The translations under genes were made by a program, and so were the position numbers. A model generated the notes under the pieces. That model saw only the letters and a list, made by a program, of their open reading frames with translations. It made no database searches and was not told the origin of the DNA. Below, piece by piece: positions 8,416 through 16,706 of a stretch of DNA of 64,000 bases (position 1 is its first letter; each line of letters begins with the position of its first letter). Source of the stretch: Phycisphaeraceae bacterium (GTDB lineage Bacteria > Planctomycetota > Phycisphaerae > Phycisphaerales > UBA1924). The stretch is taken from NCBI GenBank assembly GCA_019636695.1, contig JAHBXD010000001.1, positions 551,661-615,660 on the forward strand, read 5' to 3'.

Positions 8416-9461
8416 ATCCGCGCAGACTCTTGCTGTTTGTCTGGTGCGTGGCCGCGCTGAGTTCCGGATGTACGGATACTCCGCAAGCGCCGCGCGTTTC
8501 CGGGGCGATCAATCCGGCGCCGGTCGCGTTTGATCCCGTGCAGTCAATCGAACCGTGGACATTCGCCGGCGTCGAGGGGCGTGTGATCACCACGCCGTCC
8601 TATCGCATTTTCACCACCGAAAACGCGCCGCTGATCAGGCGCCGCATCCCGATGTTCATGGAACTCGCCGCGCAGCACTACTCCAGCGCGCTGGGTGAAC
8701 TGCCTCGGGCCGAGCGGCGCATGGATACCTACATCCTCGCCAGTCGCTCGCAATGGGCACAGTTAACGCGACAGATGACCGGCCCGCGAGCCGAGACCTA
8801 CCTTCGAATTCGCGCTGGCGGTTTTGCCGAAAATGGCCGGGCGCTCCTCTTCAACATCGGTTCGCGAAATACCTTCGGCACGGCCGCGCACGAGGGTTGG
8901 CATCAATACACCCAGAGCGTCTTTCGCGAGGCTTTGCCGATCTGGCTTGAAGAGGGCATCGCCACCTACATGGAGGGATATCGCTGGGATGATGCCAGGC
9001 CCGACGTTCCCCGGTTTCTGCCGTGGACGAACATCGATCGATTTGATCGCCTTCGTGAAGTCGTGCAGGGCGGACGCATCACACCGCTTGAAGAACTTCT
9101 GACGCATCGTCCGCAGGATCTGCTCGAGTTGCACAGCAACGAACGAGCGCTCGACTATTACGCCCAGATCTGGGCGCTGGTGCATTTTCTGCGAGAAGGT
9201 GAAAATGCCCGCTATCGCGAAGCCTTGGCCCGCATCCTCCGCGATGCCGCCGCGGGCCATCTCAGCCGCACCGTCGGGGCGACGGCTGGGCCGCGCGCTG
9301 CCGCTGCAGTGCGCATGCGCACTGCAGGGCGCGAGGTCTTTATCACCTACATAGATGAAGATATCCCTGCGGTGGAGAGCGCCTTCCGCACTTTCATGCG
9401 CGAGGCCACCCGCACCGGGGCGCGCGATGCAATTGTCGCGGGCCGATCGCCACTTCGATGA
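8412..9461 (+). CDS. lipoprotein with gluzincin metallopeptidase-like domain
   Basis: A 349-residue exported lipoprotein. The signal peptide ends in the lipobox LSSGC, so the mature protein is anchored by Cys at about residue 20. A zinc-metallopeptidase core is visible: HEGWH (HEXXH) and, about 20 residues later, WLEEGIATYMEGY, whose Glu would be the third zinc ligand, as in DUF1570 and MA-like gluzincins. The gene starts with TTG at 8412, overlapping the valS stop codon by four bases, so translation is probably coupled; no independent Shine-Dalgarno site was identified. It converges with the YcfL-type gene 34 bases downstream. The substrate is unknown. The function is inferred from the motif alone. 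Confidence 0.75.
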   Translation: MNPRRLLLFVWCVAALSSGCTDTPQAPRVSGAINPAPVAFDPVQSIEPWTFAGVEGRVITTPSYRIFTTENAPLIRRRIPMFMELAAQHYSSALGELPRAERRMDTYILASRSQWAQLTRQMTGPRAETYLRIRAGGFAENGRALLFNIGSRNTFGTAAHEGWHQYTQSVFREALPIWLEEGIATYMEGYRWDDARPDVPRFLPWTNIDRFDRLREVVQGGRITPLEELLTHRPQDLLELHSNERALDYYAQIWALVHFLREGENARYREALARILRDAAAGHLSRTVGATAGPRAAAAVRMRTAGREVFITYIDEDIPAVESAFRTFMREATRTGARDAIVAGRSPLR

Positions 9462-9495
9462 GTTTGCCGAGTTCATTTCAAACTGCCGATAGCGC

Positions 9496-9921
9496 TCATC
9501 GTGCCGGTCGCACTTCCAGCCGCCACTGCACTGCCCGGCTGTCTACCGCATTGGCCTCGACAAAGTGTTGGGCAAGGCTCGAAAGCCGGATGTAACGCCA
9601 AGTCGGTTCATACCCGATCGGCCGCCCTTGACTATCAAGGAATTGGAATTTGTACTGGGCGTTGATTTCCTGTTGAGCGGTGTTGCGAATCGCCACCACC
9701 ACCCGCATCACGCCCCCATCGGGCTTCTCGACCTTCGGTGATCCTGACACCACCACAAACCGCTGTAGCCCGTCGAGCATCACTACATTGGGATAATTTG
9801 CATCCGGGTACGGATCGCCGTATGCACCAGGCGGAGCGATGTCACGTCGGCATCCCGCGGAGAGCGTGCATCCAGCCGCAAGAATAGTCGCCATCACAAC
9901 GCGCTGAGTCAGACACTTCAT
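9496..9921 (-). CDS. YcfL-type (DUF1425) lipoprotein
   Basis: A 141-residue lipoprotein with lipobox LSAGC near residue 24. The mature part is a small beta-rich domain with VVVAIRNTAQQEINAQYKF followed by PTWRYIRL, resembling YcfL/DUF1425 proteins. In enterobacteria ycfL sits directly beside lpoB. Here it follows a COG3014-type gene and two LpoB-like genes on the same strand, which strongly supports the assignment. Its ATG overlaps the TGA of the upstream gene in the sequence ATGA, a sign of translational coupling. The longer upstream frame to 10068 overlaps the previous gene and is rejected. The role is unknown; the context suggests regulation of peptidoglycan synthesis at the outer membrane. 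Confidence 0.75.
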   Translation of the reverse strand: MKCLTQRVVMATILAAGCTLSAGCRRDIAPPGAYGDPYPDANYPNVVMLDGLQRFVVVSGSPKVEKPDGGVMRVVVAIRNTAQQEINAQYKFQFLDSQGRPIGYEPTWRYIRLSSLAQHFVEANAVDSRAVQWRLEVRPAR

Positions 9922-11585
9922 GGGGTTCTCCCTGTGGGGTTTTGATGGAGCGCTTGCATCTCGGCGGCCAGTCGCCGCACGGCTTCCGATTTCGGGCGAT
10001 ACGGACGATGCGTTCGGCCGAACAGTCGTGCATAACCCGCAGTGCCGTCCTGCGGTGTATACAGCCACGAACCGCCCTCGAGTACATGACCGCCGACCCT
10101 GCCGCCCGAGCCGTCGGTGCCCAGGCGTATGCCTTCGAGCCGATACAGTTCGAGCAGTTCGCCCAGCGTCATGCCCGTCAGATATCCGGCCCGTTGATAC
10201 TCTGCGAGCAGTGCATGCGTCGGCATCCGCACGCAGGTTCCTCCAAGAATGTACGGCAGCGATTGCCCGGGCACATATCCGCCATACCCGTCGTTGGCAT
10301 ACAGCACCTGGTCACCCGCAACCCACGCAACCGATGCAGGCAGACGAACGGAGCGTACTTTCAGACGCTCGGTATGCGATGGGGGATCGATCGACGGGAT
10401 CGTCAGCACGGCCTGGCCACCGAAAGCGATCTGGATCGTCGAGCCGGGTGATTCGATCCGCAATGGGACGATGTATACCCGCTGCGGGAAGATATCGACC
10501 TGGCGCAGGTCGGGTGTGGCCATGGCGGATGCAATCAGGCCCGCCGCAATCATCGCCAGCCCGGCAAGGCGGGCTTCATCATCGCGAGACTGCGTCGCGA
10601 TGACGGCGCCGCCGATGACAAGCCCCGTGCCGATGGCTTCCTTGGCTTGCCTGGCAGCGCGAAGCTCATCCCACGAATAACGTTGGGCGAGCGCATCGAG
10701 ATTTGCCGCAGGAGGGGCGCTGACCGCAGTGATGCCGTTGACGAAGACGTCAATCGGTCTGTTGGTGCCGCGTTCGCTCGATATAAAACCGACACCGCCG
10801 TCGCCCATGGCGACCTTTCTCGGGCCGGCGCCCGCGTCGATCACCAGCACCGTGTTGAAGCTCGGATCGAGCAAGGCCCTCGCCAAGCCGCCTAGAGATG
10901 GATTGATGAGCGTGACGCGAGCGATGAAATCTTCGGCTTCGTCCTGTCGGCCCATGCCGAGGTTGCCGATCGCACTGAGCAGGTAGGCCAGCGCGAACTG
11001 ATTCCGATACACAGCGTACGAAAACCCCTGCGGAACCGGGTCGGTGGTCCCGCGGAAACTGTCAAACTCATCGAGCAGTTCGAGTGCGGCGTTCGCGGCC
11101 GCACGGCAGTTGTCATAGTCGCCGATCGCGGCCTTCTGCAAGGCGATATAGCAATACGCCATCGCCTGCTCAAATGGCTCCCCCTTGAAATACCGCACAC
11201 CCTCGTACGTAATGGCGGCGGTCAGCCGCGTTCCGGCATTGATGTCTCGCAGCCGCAGAATCTCGTAAGCCCGCTGAAAGGGCTCTTCGGCTTCAGAGGC
11301 AAGCCCGTCGGCAAGGTTGACGACGCCGAGATTCAAGTGCGAAAGCAGTTGCCTGGCCTGCCCGGGGTTCGCGCTGGCCAGATGATTCAGATGGCCGCGG
11401 GCAAGGCCGAACTCGCCTGTACGAACATGGTGCACAAGCCTGCCGTCATATGTCGAGGTCGAGCACCCGCCGAGCATCAGCAGCACGCCCAGTCCGCCGG
11501 CACGAACAAGTCCGAGCCCGCCGGCGCGCCGTGCAGGACCACCTCGTCGCAGTTTCGCCAGGATAGCACGGCAGATCATGTACAT
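9918..11585 (-). CDS. COG3014-type TPR lipoprotein of an Lpo/YcfL cluster
   Basis: A 555-residue lipoprotein with a basic, hydrophobic N-terminus ending in lipobox LGGCS. The first half carries TPR-like helical repeats (LGVVNLADGLASEAEEPF, then AMAYCYIALQKAAIGDYDN). The second half is beta-rich, with a LVIDAGAGPRKVA segment, a small hydrophobic helical patch with alternating Gly/Ala, and a FPQRVYIVPLRI strand. This matches the layout of the COG3014 family, usually found next to YcfL and LpoB in Gram-negative bacteria. The start is placed at ATG 11585 (an ATG at 11579 is equally possible), because the upstream frame overlaps the LpoB-like gene. It lies 31 bases after that gene and overlaps YcfL by four bases. 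Its biochemical function is undefined in all lineages known to me. Confidence 0.72.
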   Translation of the reverse strand: MYMICRAILAKLRRGGPARRAGGLGLVRAGGLGVLLMLGGCSTSTYDGRLVHHVRTGEFGLARGHLNHLASANPGQARQLLSHLNLGVVNLADGLASEAEEPFQRAYEILRLRDINAGTRLTAAITYEGVRYFKGEPFEQAMAYCYIALQKAAIGDYDNCRAAANAALELLDEFDSFRGTTDPVPQGFSYAVYRNQFALAYLLSAIGNLGMGRQDEAEDFIARVTLINPSLGGLARALLDPSFNTVLVIDAGAGPRKVAMGDGGVGFISSERGTNRPIDVFVNGITAVSAPPAANLDALAQRYSWDELRAARQAKEAIGTGLVIGGAVIATQSRDDEARLAGLAMIAAGLIASAMATPDLRQVDIFPQRVYIVPLRIESPGSTIQIAFGGQAVLTIPSIDPPSHTERLKVRSVRLPASVAWVAGDQVLYANDGYGGYVPGQSLPYILGGTCVRMPTHALLAEYQRAGYLTGMTLGELLELYRLEGIRLGTDGSGGRVGGHVLEGGSWLYTPQDGTAGYARLFGRTHRPYRPKSEAVRRLAAEMQALHQNPTGRTP

Positions 11586-11616
11586 GCGTAACGTGGAACC
11601 CACATCGAATGCGGGT

Positions 11617-12162
11617 TCAATCCCAGGCGCGCCCAAAGGCAGCACGCTTGATGAAATACTCTCCGGACCAGACGCGTTCCCCGTTATCGATCTCGCTGAG
11701 TCGAAACTGAATGGCATAGGCATCCGTGCGGTGCAGTTCAGCCTGCCGGGTCACACTGCGAATCGATGCCGTCAGCTCATGGGTGGGTCGGCGATCGGTG
11801 AAAGCTCCCTGCGACGCCGATTGCTCTGCGGCATGCTCAGCCGGAAGTACGAACATCAGGTTCCGCTCGCGGCTGAGCGATGCGAGCGGCAGACTCGACC
11901 GAAGTCTCTCGACGAGATACCACCGCTCCGATACTGTGATCATGTCGCTCGAAAGGTTCTCGGGGCGATGCATCGTGACGACCCAACCGGGCGCATCCGC
12001 GCTGCGCAGGCGCAACGCATCGCTCGCCTGAAGGCTCTGGGCCATCGCCGCGGCGACTTCATCCAGATCGGCCGCGGTCAGCCGTGAAGAACTCGGGGCG
12101 GCAGCGCAGCCCGTCAGCACAAGGGCACACATGGCGAGCGTCATGACTGCCCGGCGCAGCAT
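11617..12162 (-). CDS. second LpoB-like penicillin-binding protein activator lipoprotein
   Basis: A 181-residue lipoprotein with lipobox LTGCA about 19 residues from the start. The C-terminal part contains YAIQFRLSEIDNGERVWSGE followed by a basic end, which resembles the final strands of LpoB (L-x-D-x-x-T-G-x-x-V/I-W-S). In proteobacteria LpoB reaches from the outer membrane to activate the glycosyltransferase and transpeptidase PBP1B. The ATG at 12162 follows AAGGA at good spacing; an ATG at 12198 would overlap the upstream LpoB gene. It lies between another LpoB-like gene and the COG3014-type gene with gaps of about 30 bases. It is more diverged than its neighbour, so the activator role is an inference. 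Confidence 0.62.
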   Translation of the reverse strand: MLRRAVMTLAMCALVLTGCAAAPSSSRLTAADLDEVAAAMAQSLQASDALRLRSADAPGWVVTMHRPENLSSDMITVSERWYLVERLRSSLPLASLSRERNLMFVLPAEHAAEQSASQGAFTDRRPTHELTASIRSVTRQAELHRTDAYAIQFRLSEIDNGERVWSGEYFIKRAAFGRAWD

Positions 12163-12194
12163 GGCGTATGTTCCTTTGCAAGGATGAACCCGGT

Positions 12195-12785
12195 TCACCG
12201 CCCGAACCGCTTGTCATCAAAATCGCGAACGAAAACAATCTCGCCCGTCCGGAAGTTGACGAGTTGATACGTGATGAGGTACGAATGTGTATTCGTCCGG
12301 CTCGTCCGATACATGGTGCCGTTCAGCAGGTAGGTGTGCATCTCGTCGAACCGCTGCTGATCAACCGGCTGGTTGACTTCGCGCCGACGCAGTTCGTCCA
12401 GTTGCGCGCGGCTGATGAGAAACCGGAAACGATCGCGGAAATCACGACTCTGCATCAGGTTGTTCTTGATTCGCTCCCGGACCTGCTCAAACTCCACGCT
12501 CGAGATGATGTCAGTCCGGTTGACGATGTCTCCGAAGAGGATCGTCGCCCGGTACGGCAGCCCCTGGAAAGCCGGTTCGTCATACATCTCGGCAATCAGG
12601 GCCTGCGTCCAGGCGTCACTGAAGGCGATGTAGTCATCCGGCAGAATCCGCGCATCGCCCGCTTCAGCCGGCGTCGACCAACCCTGCGGCACACGTCCTG
12701 AGCCGGTGCCCGTCGGCGGAGGTGCAGCGCACCCCGCAAGACCGGCCGTGCCGAGAGCGAAAAACAGCGCGCATAGCCTGTGCAT
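12195..12785 (-). CDS. LpoB-like penicillin-binding protein activator lipoprotein
   Basis: A 196-residue lipoprotein with lipobox LAGCA near residue 19, then a Pro/Gly-rich linker (residues about 20-45) and a folded C-terminal domain. The domain shows ILFGDIVNRTD, then a helix with VRERIKNNLMQ, then YLLNGTMYR and YQLVNFRTGEIVF, in the same order as LpoB. The family activates the bifunctional class A penicillin-binding protein PBP1B from the outer membrane. The ATG at 12785 is preceded by GGAGG at six bases. It starts a minus-strand run of four closely spaced lipoprotein genes ending at 9496. The usual Trp near the end is replaced by Phe-Val (IVFVRDF), whereas the paralogue downstream keeps VWS. 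Confidence 0.74.
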   Translation of the reverse strand: MHRLCALFFALGTAGLAGCAAPPPTGTGSGRVPQGWSTPAEAGDARILPDDYIAFSDAWTQALIAEMYDEPAFQGLPYRATILFGDIVNRTDIISSVEFEQVRERIKNNLMQSRDFRDRFRFLISRAQLDELRRREVNQPVDQQRFDEMHTYLLNGTMYRTSRTNTHSYLITYQLVNFRTGEIVFVRDFDDKRFGR

Positions 12786-12880
12786 TGTGGTCCTCCTGCT
12801 CCGCCCGCGCGGGGCCGTGAATCATTCCTCGTGAACATACCGATCGTCTTGCAGTCAGCCTGACGACGTTACAAACCCGT

Positions 12881-12896
12881 GAAGCAACGGTGCTTC
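12881..12896 (-). terminator. hairpin downstream of the secreted protein gene
   Basis: On the minus strand, GAAGCA pairs with TGCTTC around a four-base loop, eight bases past the stop codon at 12904. The following sequence is only partly T-rich, so termination may be weak. Confidence 0.45.
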
Positions 12897-12903
12897 AAGA
12901 ATG

Positions 12904-13806
12904 TCAATCCCGGCGCTCAGACAGGATTACCATGTCCACGTATTGCTGCTGGCGAAGGGTTTGTCGCCTGCCTTCAGCCATCGATGACATTTCGGTTGTG
13001 GCGCTAGTACGCATCACCGACCGCACCGGTGCGGGGGCGCCGAGATCAAGACGCATTTCGCCCGCGCCGCGTGCGAGCCATTCTTCAATCCGAAATTCTC
13101 CGTCAGGGGTCTTGACGGTCTGCTCAAGGGCTTCCTGCTCGACCTCAACTTTCAGATCAAGCACTTGCCCAGTTCGCTTTGTCAGCGTGTACGTCGATAC
13201 CTGGCGTAAAGGAAGTCCAGCCGCAACAACGCGTGTTTCTACCGTCCAACTCGCCCCATGGCCCACGGGTTCCTCAGGCAGCATCGTGCTCATCTGCGAG
13301 AGTTGCTCCTTCATGGCATCCAGATACCCCCGGATCGAAGGGTCAATCCCCGGTGGCGGACGCAGGTCGTTCTCCAGCGGCCTCCCCCGAGCATCGTTCC
13401 GTCCCCACCCTCGAAGCCCGATCATGCTTCTCAATACCCGCTGCACATGCCCCGCTGCGGCCTCCTGACCGTCGGGAATAGTCCTGATGTCGGCCCTGAC
13501 TACCTCGTACTCATATCGATAGGTTCCGTCGGGCCTGACTTCGCTCGAACGCATCCGCATGGCGATCACCATGGTCGGTGAAGTCACAGGCGGGAAAGGT
13601 TGGCCATCGACCATGGTGCTCGAGCTCATGGTCGTGGTCATCGTGACATCTTGGGCAATCCCGCGTTCGATCGTGAAACGCAGGGCCTCTCTGGGTTCTT
13701 CACCCGCAGCCTTCAAGGCCACCTTGGGGGGGTCGGTGGGCCACGCAGCCCACGCTGGGGCAGTCAACGCTGTCAGCATCACGGCGACCATGGTCAGCTC
13801 AGCCAT
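12904..13806 (-). CDS. secreted protein, DUF6263-like
   Basis: A 300-residue protein with a cleavable signal peptide ending near AWA-AWP (residues about 18-21). The mature part has no transmembrane helix and is beta-strand rich. Segments LPEEPVGHGASWTVE and YRYEYEVVRAD resemble the DUF6263 group of secreted planctomycete and bacteroidete proteins, in which a repeated 'effective, well-formed' P-x-G-x-G-x-x-W turn is seen. The match is from memory of the family pattern and is moderate. It lies upstream of the LpoB-like cluster on the same strand but 118 bases away, with a hairpin between, so it is probably a separate unit. Function unknown; likely periplasmic. Confidence 0.5.
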   Translation of the reverse strand: MAELTMVAVMLTALTAPAWAAWPTDPPKVALKAAGEEPREALRFTIERGIAQDVTMTTTMSSSTMVDGQPFPPVTSPTMVIAMRMRSSEVRPDGTYRYEYEVVRADIRTIPDGQEAAAGHVQRVLRSMIGLRGWGRNDARGRPLENDLRPPPGIDPSIRGYLDAMKEQLSQMSTMLPEEPVGHGASWTVETRVVAAGLPLRQVSTYTLTKRTGQVLDLKVEVEQEALEQTVKTPDGEFRIEEWLARGAGEMRLDLGAPAPVRSVMRTSATTEMSSMAEGRRQTLRQQQYVDMVILSERRD

Positions 13807-13933
13807 GAGGTATTCCCCTTATTTCTGACCCTTGCGTCAGCATCACCCCACATCTCATGATCGTAGAACTGCGTCGACACCTCGACCGACTGACGCCAAG
13901 TCACTACCGTGCCCGACTTCGCGGAGTCGTCAT

Positions 13934-14887
13934 ATGCCCTCGCTCGAAGCGATCTACGGACCGATGGCTGCGGTCACGTGTTCCGCACTCTGGGCGATCA
14001 CTTCCATTTTTTTTACTGAAGCAGGCCGCCGCATCGGTGTCACCAGGGTAAACCTCTGGCGCCTTTGGATTGCTTTTGGGTTCCATATCCTGGTCTTTGC
14101 ACTCATTCACGGTCTGAGTTTTCCGCAGATACACCAAAGGCAACTCGCGTACCTCGCAATTTCCGGTGTCATCGGGTTTGCGATTTGTGACCAAGCCCTT
14201 TTCTTGGCTTTCGTACTCATCGGGCCGCGCCGGACGCTGCTCATTCAACTCTCGACTCCAATCTTCGCGGTGCTCCTCGGTGTGCTCGTAGCCTCTGAAC
14301 ACCTAAGTCTTGCCGCATACCTGGGGATTGCCCTGGTGGTTGCTGGGATCGCATGGACTGTGCTGGAGCGGCGACCAACGCTCGTCGATGCCACGGCTCA
14401 AAGCCGGACCCGTCTGCGACTTGGTGTGGCATGTGCCGTGTTGGGAGCATTTACCCAGGCTCTGGGATTACTCTTGGCCAAACTCGGGATGAGCGCCGAG
14501 GGCCTTGAAGGCATCGCACCAATTGACCCTCAGACATCAGCCCTCATCCGTTTGCCGTTTGGAGCTTTCGCGACGCTGTTCGTATATCTCGCTGTACGAC
14601 AAGTCCGGCGAGGTCAACTTGGTGCAACATTGCTGGACCCGAGAACCGTGCGGATCGGACTGATCTTTGCTGCGGCTGGCGCCGCAACAGGTCCGTTTCT
14701 TGGGGTTTGGTGCGCCCAAATCGCGATTACCCACCTTGAACTCGGAATTGCCCAGACACTCCTGTCCCTCGCGCCCGTATTTGTGATTCCGATCGTGATC
14801 TTTGCATATCGCGAGCAGGTCAGCCGCCGAGCGCTGCTTGGCGCTTTGGTGGCGTTTCTCGGAGCGGTCGTGCTTTTTCTGGGGTGA
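13934..14887 (+). CDS. EamA/DMT-family transporter
   Basis: A 317-residue integral membrane protein with about ten predicted transmembrane helices in two homologous halves, the drug/metabolite transporter arrangement. The first half opens with TCSALWAITSIFFTEAGRR and the second with ACAVLGAFTQALGLLLAK, both typical of EamA repeats. It ends with a helix (LLGALVAFLGAVVLFLG). DMT proteins export or import small metabolites such as amino acids or nucleotide-related compounds; the substrate cannot be read here. The ATG at 13934 follows GGAG at about nine bases. The longer frame to 13832 has no membrane character and is rejected. The following ogt gene starts 58 bases later on the same strand but seems to have its own promoter. 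Confidence 0.85.
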   Translation: MPSLEAIYGPMAAVTCSALWAITSIFFTEAGRRIGVTRVNLWRLWIAFGFHILVFALIHGLSFPQIHQRQLAYLAISGVIGFAICDQALFLAFVLIGPRRTLLIQLSTPIFAVLLGVLVASEHLSLAAYLGIALVVAGIAWTVLERRPTLVDATAQSRTRLRLGVACAVLGAFTQALGLLLAKLGMSAEGLEGIAPIDPQTSALIRLPFGAFATLFVYLAVRQVRRGQLGATLLDPRTVRIGLIFAAAGAATGPFLGVWCAQIAITHLELGIAQTLLSLAPVFVIPIVIFAYREQVSRRALLGALVAFLGAVVLFLG

Positions 14888-14933
14888 ACGACTGGGGGAA
14901 GCGCGAGCTGAAGATGGCTTGCGAATACGGCGT

Positions 14934-14939
14934 TATACT
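14934..14939 (+). promoter_or_regulatory. candidate -10 element (TATACT) placed for a leaderless start
   Basis: TATACT is separated from the ATG at 14946 by exactly six bases, which would make the A of the start codon the first transcribed base. There is no Shine-Dalgarno sequence in the gap. Confidence 0.5.
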
Positions 14940-14945
14940 TGTGGC

Positions 14946-15479
14946 ATGTCCACGCCCGAGTCAGCCGCCTCCTTGCGTCGAGTCCTGGAAACACCTCTTG
15001 GACCGATCTGGGCACTCACGACTGCGGAGGGTGTCGCTGGTTTGGCATTCGGGCCTGGTGCATGCCATGCGACCGGGGTTTCGGTCGAGCCGGCAGGTGC
15101 CGATGCCGTTGCGCACATGGCGCAGCTCGAGCAGGAGTTGCACGAGTATTTTACAGGTGGCCGAGGAACGTTCTCGGTAGCAATCGCTCTCCGCGGCACA
15201 CCATTCCAACTGCGTGTCTGGCACGAACTTCGACAGATTCCTCGCGGCGTCACGATCAGCTACGCCGAACTCGCCGAGCGGATCGGTTCTCCCGCCGCGG
15301 TTCGGGCCGTGGGCCAGGCGAATCGCGTGAATCCGGTCGCGATCGTCATTCCGTGTCACAGGGTGATCGCCGCCGATGGCTCGCTGCACGGGTATGCGGG
15401 CGGCCATGCGGTCAAACGCAGGCTTCTTGAGCTTGAAGGCGCGTTATCGTCAGATCATCCCCTGCTTGCAGCCGGATGA
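14946..15479 (+). CDS. ogt: methylated-DNA-protein-cysteine methyltransferase
   Basis: A 177-residue DNA repair protein that transfers methyl groups from O6-methylguanine to its own active-site Cys in a suicide reaction. The IPCHRVI motif places the acceptor at Cys137. The helix-turn-helix segment with PAAVRAVGQANRVNP, carrying the arginine finger that flips the base, precedes it, and GYAGG follows. The N-terminal ribonuclease-like domain is present, so the length is normal for Ogt/MGMT without an AdaA fusion. The start at 14946 is preferred over the in-frame ATG at 14802, which lies inside the transporter gene. With a -10 hexamer six bases before ATG, the mRNA is probably leaderless. It converges with the HEAT-repeat gene. 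Confidence 0.94.
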   Translation: MSTPESAASLRRVLETPLGPIWALTTAEGVAGLAFGPGACHATGVSVEPAGADAVAHMAQLEQELHEYFTGGRGTFSVAIALRGTPFQLRVWHELRQIPRGVTISYAELAERIGSPAAVRAVGQANRVNPVAIVIPCHRVIAADGSLHGYAGGHAVKRRLLELEGALSSDHPLLAAG

Positions 15480-15498
15480 GTCCGATCGTGCGATCATT

Positions 15499-16539
15499 TC
15501 AGCGGTCAGATTTGAGATCTGCTGACGTGCTCTTAGGTGTGTTCTCTGCCTTGGACCCTATCTGAGCAGCTTGGGTCTTGAGGCGTTGCGCGGGGATGAA
15601 CTCATCGATATACCAGCGAGCCCAGCGTTCTTGGTCGTAGCCGAAGCGAGAAAGGTCTTCGCCCGATGCCCGGCTGGCAATGCCGACGAGGGCTGAGTGC
15701 ACTTCGGAGATGTACGTCACGACCGATGCATCGCTGACTCGGATCAGCACGCCCTCGGTGACAACGCTGAGTTGAGGATCGAACGCTACGGCCGATTCCG
15801 CGACCACGGGCTGAAGATCGCTGACGAATGCACGCTGCTTGCCCACAAGAATCCACGCCAGATCACCCGTTCGTTCATTCTGCGCCGAACCCCCGCCGCC
15901 GACCTGGGCGGCGATCAGGTGGGGGATCACCTGCACGATGTTGAGCACATCGGCCACTTGGGCCGCCGTTCGTCGCGTGCGAATGTCCGGACGCTTGATC
16001 CCTTGTGCGACGACGTACACCACGCGATCCGAAGGTTCGCCCCCGGTTTCCGCGATACGCCGCCTGAGGCGCTCAAGGGCGTCGTTTCGCATGTCTTGGC
16101 TGCTGTCAAAGACGGCGGCCCACGCTAACGCGGTATCAGCCTCGGCCGATTCATGCTCAGCGAGCAGATCGAGCATCGCTCGACGCACCTCGGGATGCTC
16201 CCGGCGGAAGACTTCGAGCAGCACCGGCAGATTGTCAGGTGTTGCGTGCTTGCGCAGCTTCGAAATGCCCACCTGGCGAAGTTCGACGTTGCGCGTCGCA
16301 CGGAAGTAATCGCGGCGCAGGATGTACAACTCACGGACCAACTCACGATGATCGCGGACTGCCCGACGACCATACAGGCTCAGGTCAGCCCCGCCGTCGG
16401 CCAGTTCGATTGCCATCCATGCCGGGAGCCGAGCAGGGGTCGGCACATCCCAAGAGATCGTGGCCGTCTGCCCGGTTGCCAGTACATGCATGGCCGCGAG
16501 AAGCCCCAAGGAAAGCCGCATGATCTTTGGGCGATGCAT
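15499..16539 (-). CDS. secreted HEAT-repeat-like protein
   Basis: A 346-residue protein with a signal peptide (hydrophobic core LSLGLLAAMHVLATG, cleavage near GQTA). Residues about 95-215 look like HEAT repeats: LPVLLEVFRREHPEVRRAML and DSSQDMRNDALERLRRRI have the helix-turn-helix pattern. The C-terminal 20 residues are polar and probably disordered. No catalytic motif is seen. The ATG at 16539 has GGAGGT close upstream, with a TATGAT hexamer about 22 bases upstream as a possible -10. The gene is divergent from the acyl-CoA ligase and convergent with ogt. It is likely a periplasmic interaction scaffold; its partner is unknown. Confidence 0.65.
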   Translation of the reverse strand: MHRPKIMRLSLGLLAAMHVLATGQTATISWDVPTPARLPAWMAIELADGGADLSLYGRRAVRDHRELVRELYILRRDYFRATRNVELRQVGISKLRKHATPDNLPVLLEVFRREHPEVRRAMLDLLAEHESAEADTALAWAAVFDSSQDMRNDALERLRRRIAETGGEPSDRVVYVVAQGIKRPDIRTRRTAAQVADVLNIVQVIPHLIAAQVGGGGSAQNERTGDLAWILVGKQRAFVSDLQPVVAESAVAFDPQLSVVTEGVLIRVSDASVVTYISEVHSALVGIASRASGEDLSRFGYDQERWARWYIDEFIPAQRLKTQAAQIGSKAENTPKSTSADLKSDR

Positions 16540-16706
16540 CGACGACCTCCGAACCGACAGACAAATCATAACTCAGGGAAAACCCTAGACGACGTTGCGC
16601 CATACGGCCAAAGTCCCTCCCATAGTCCGATGCTCGACCCGGGAATTTGTTCCTGGAAAGGATTGTGTAAAGTGTCCCCCTCTTCCGAGCCGGAGCAAGG
16701 TGTTTC

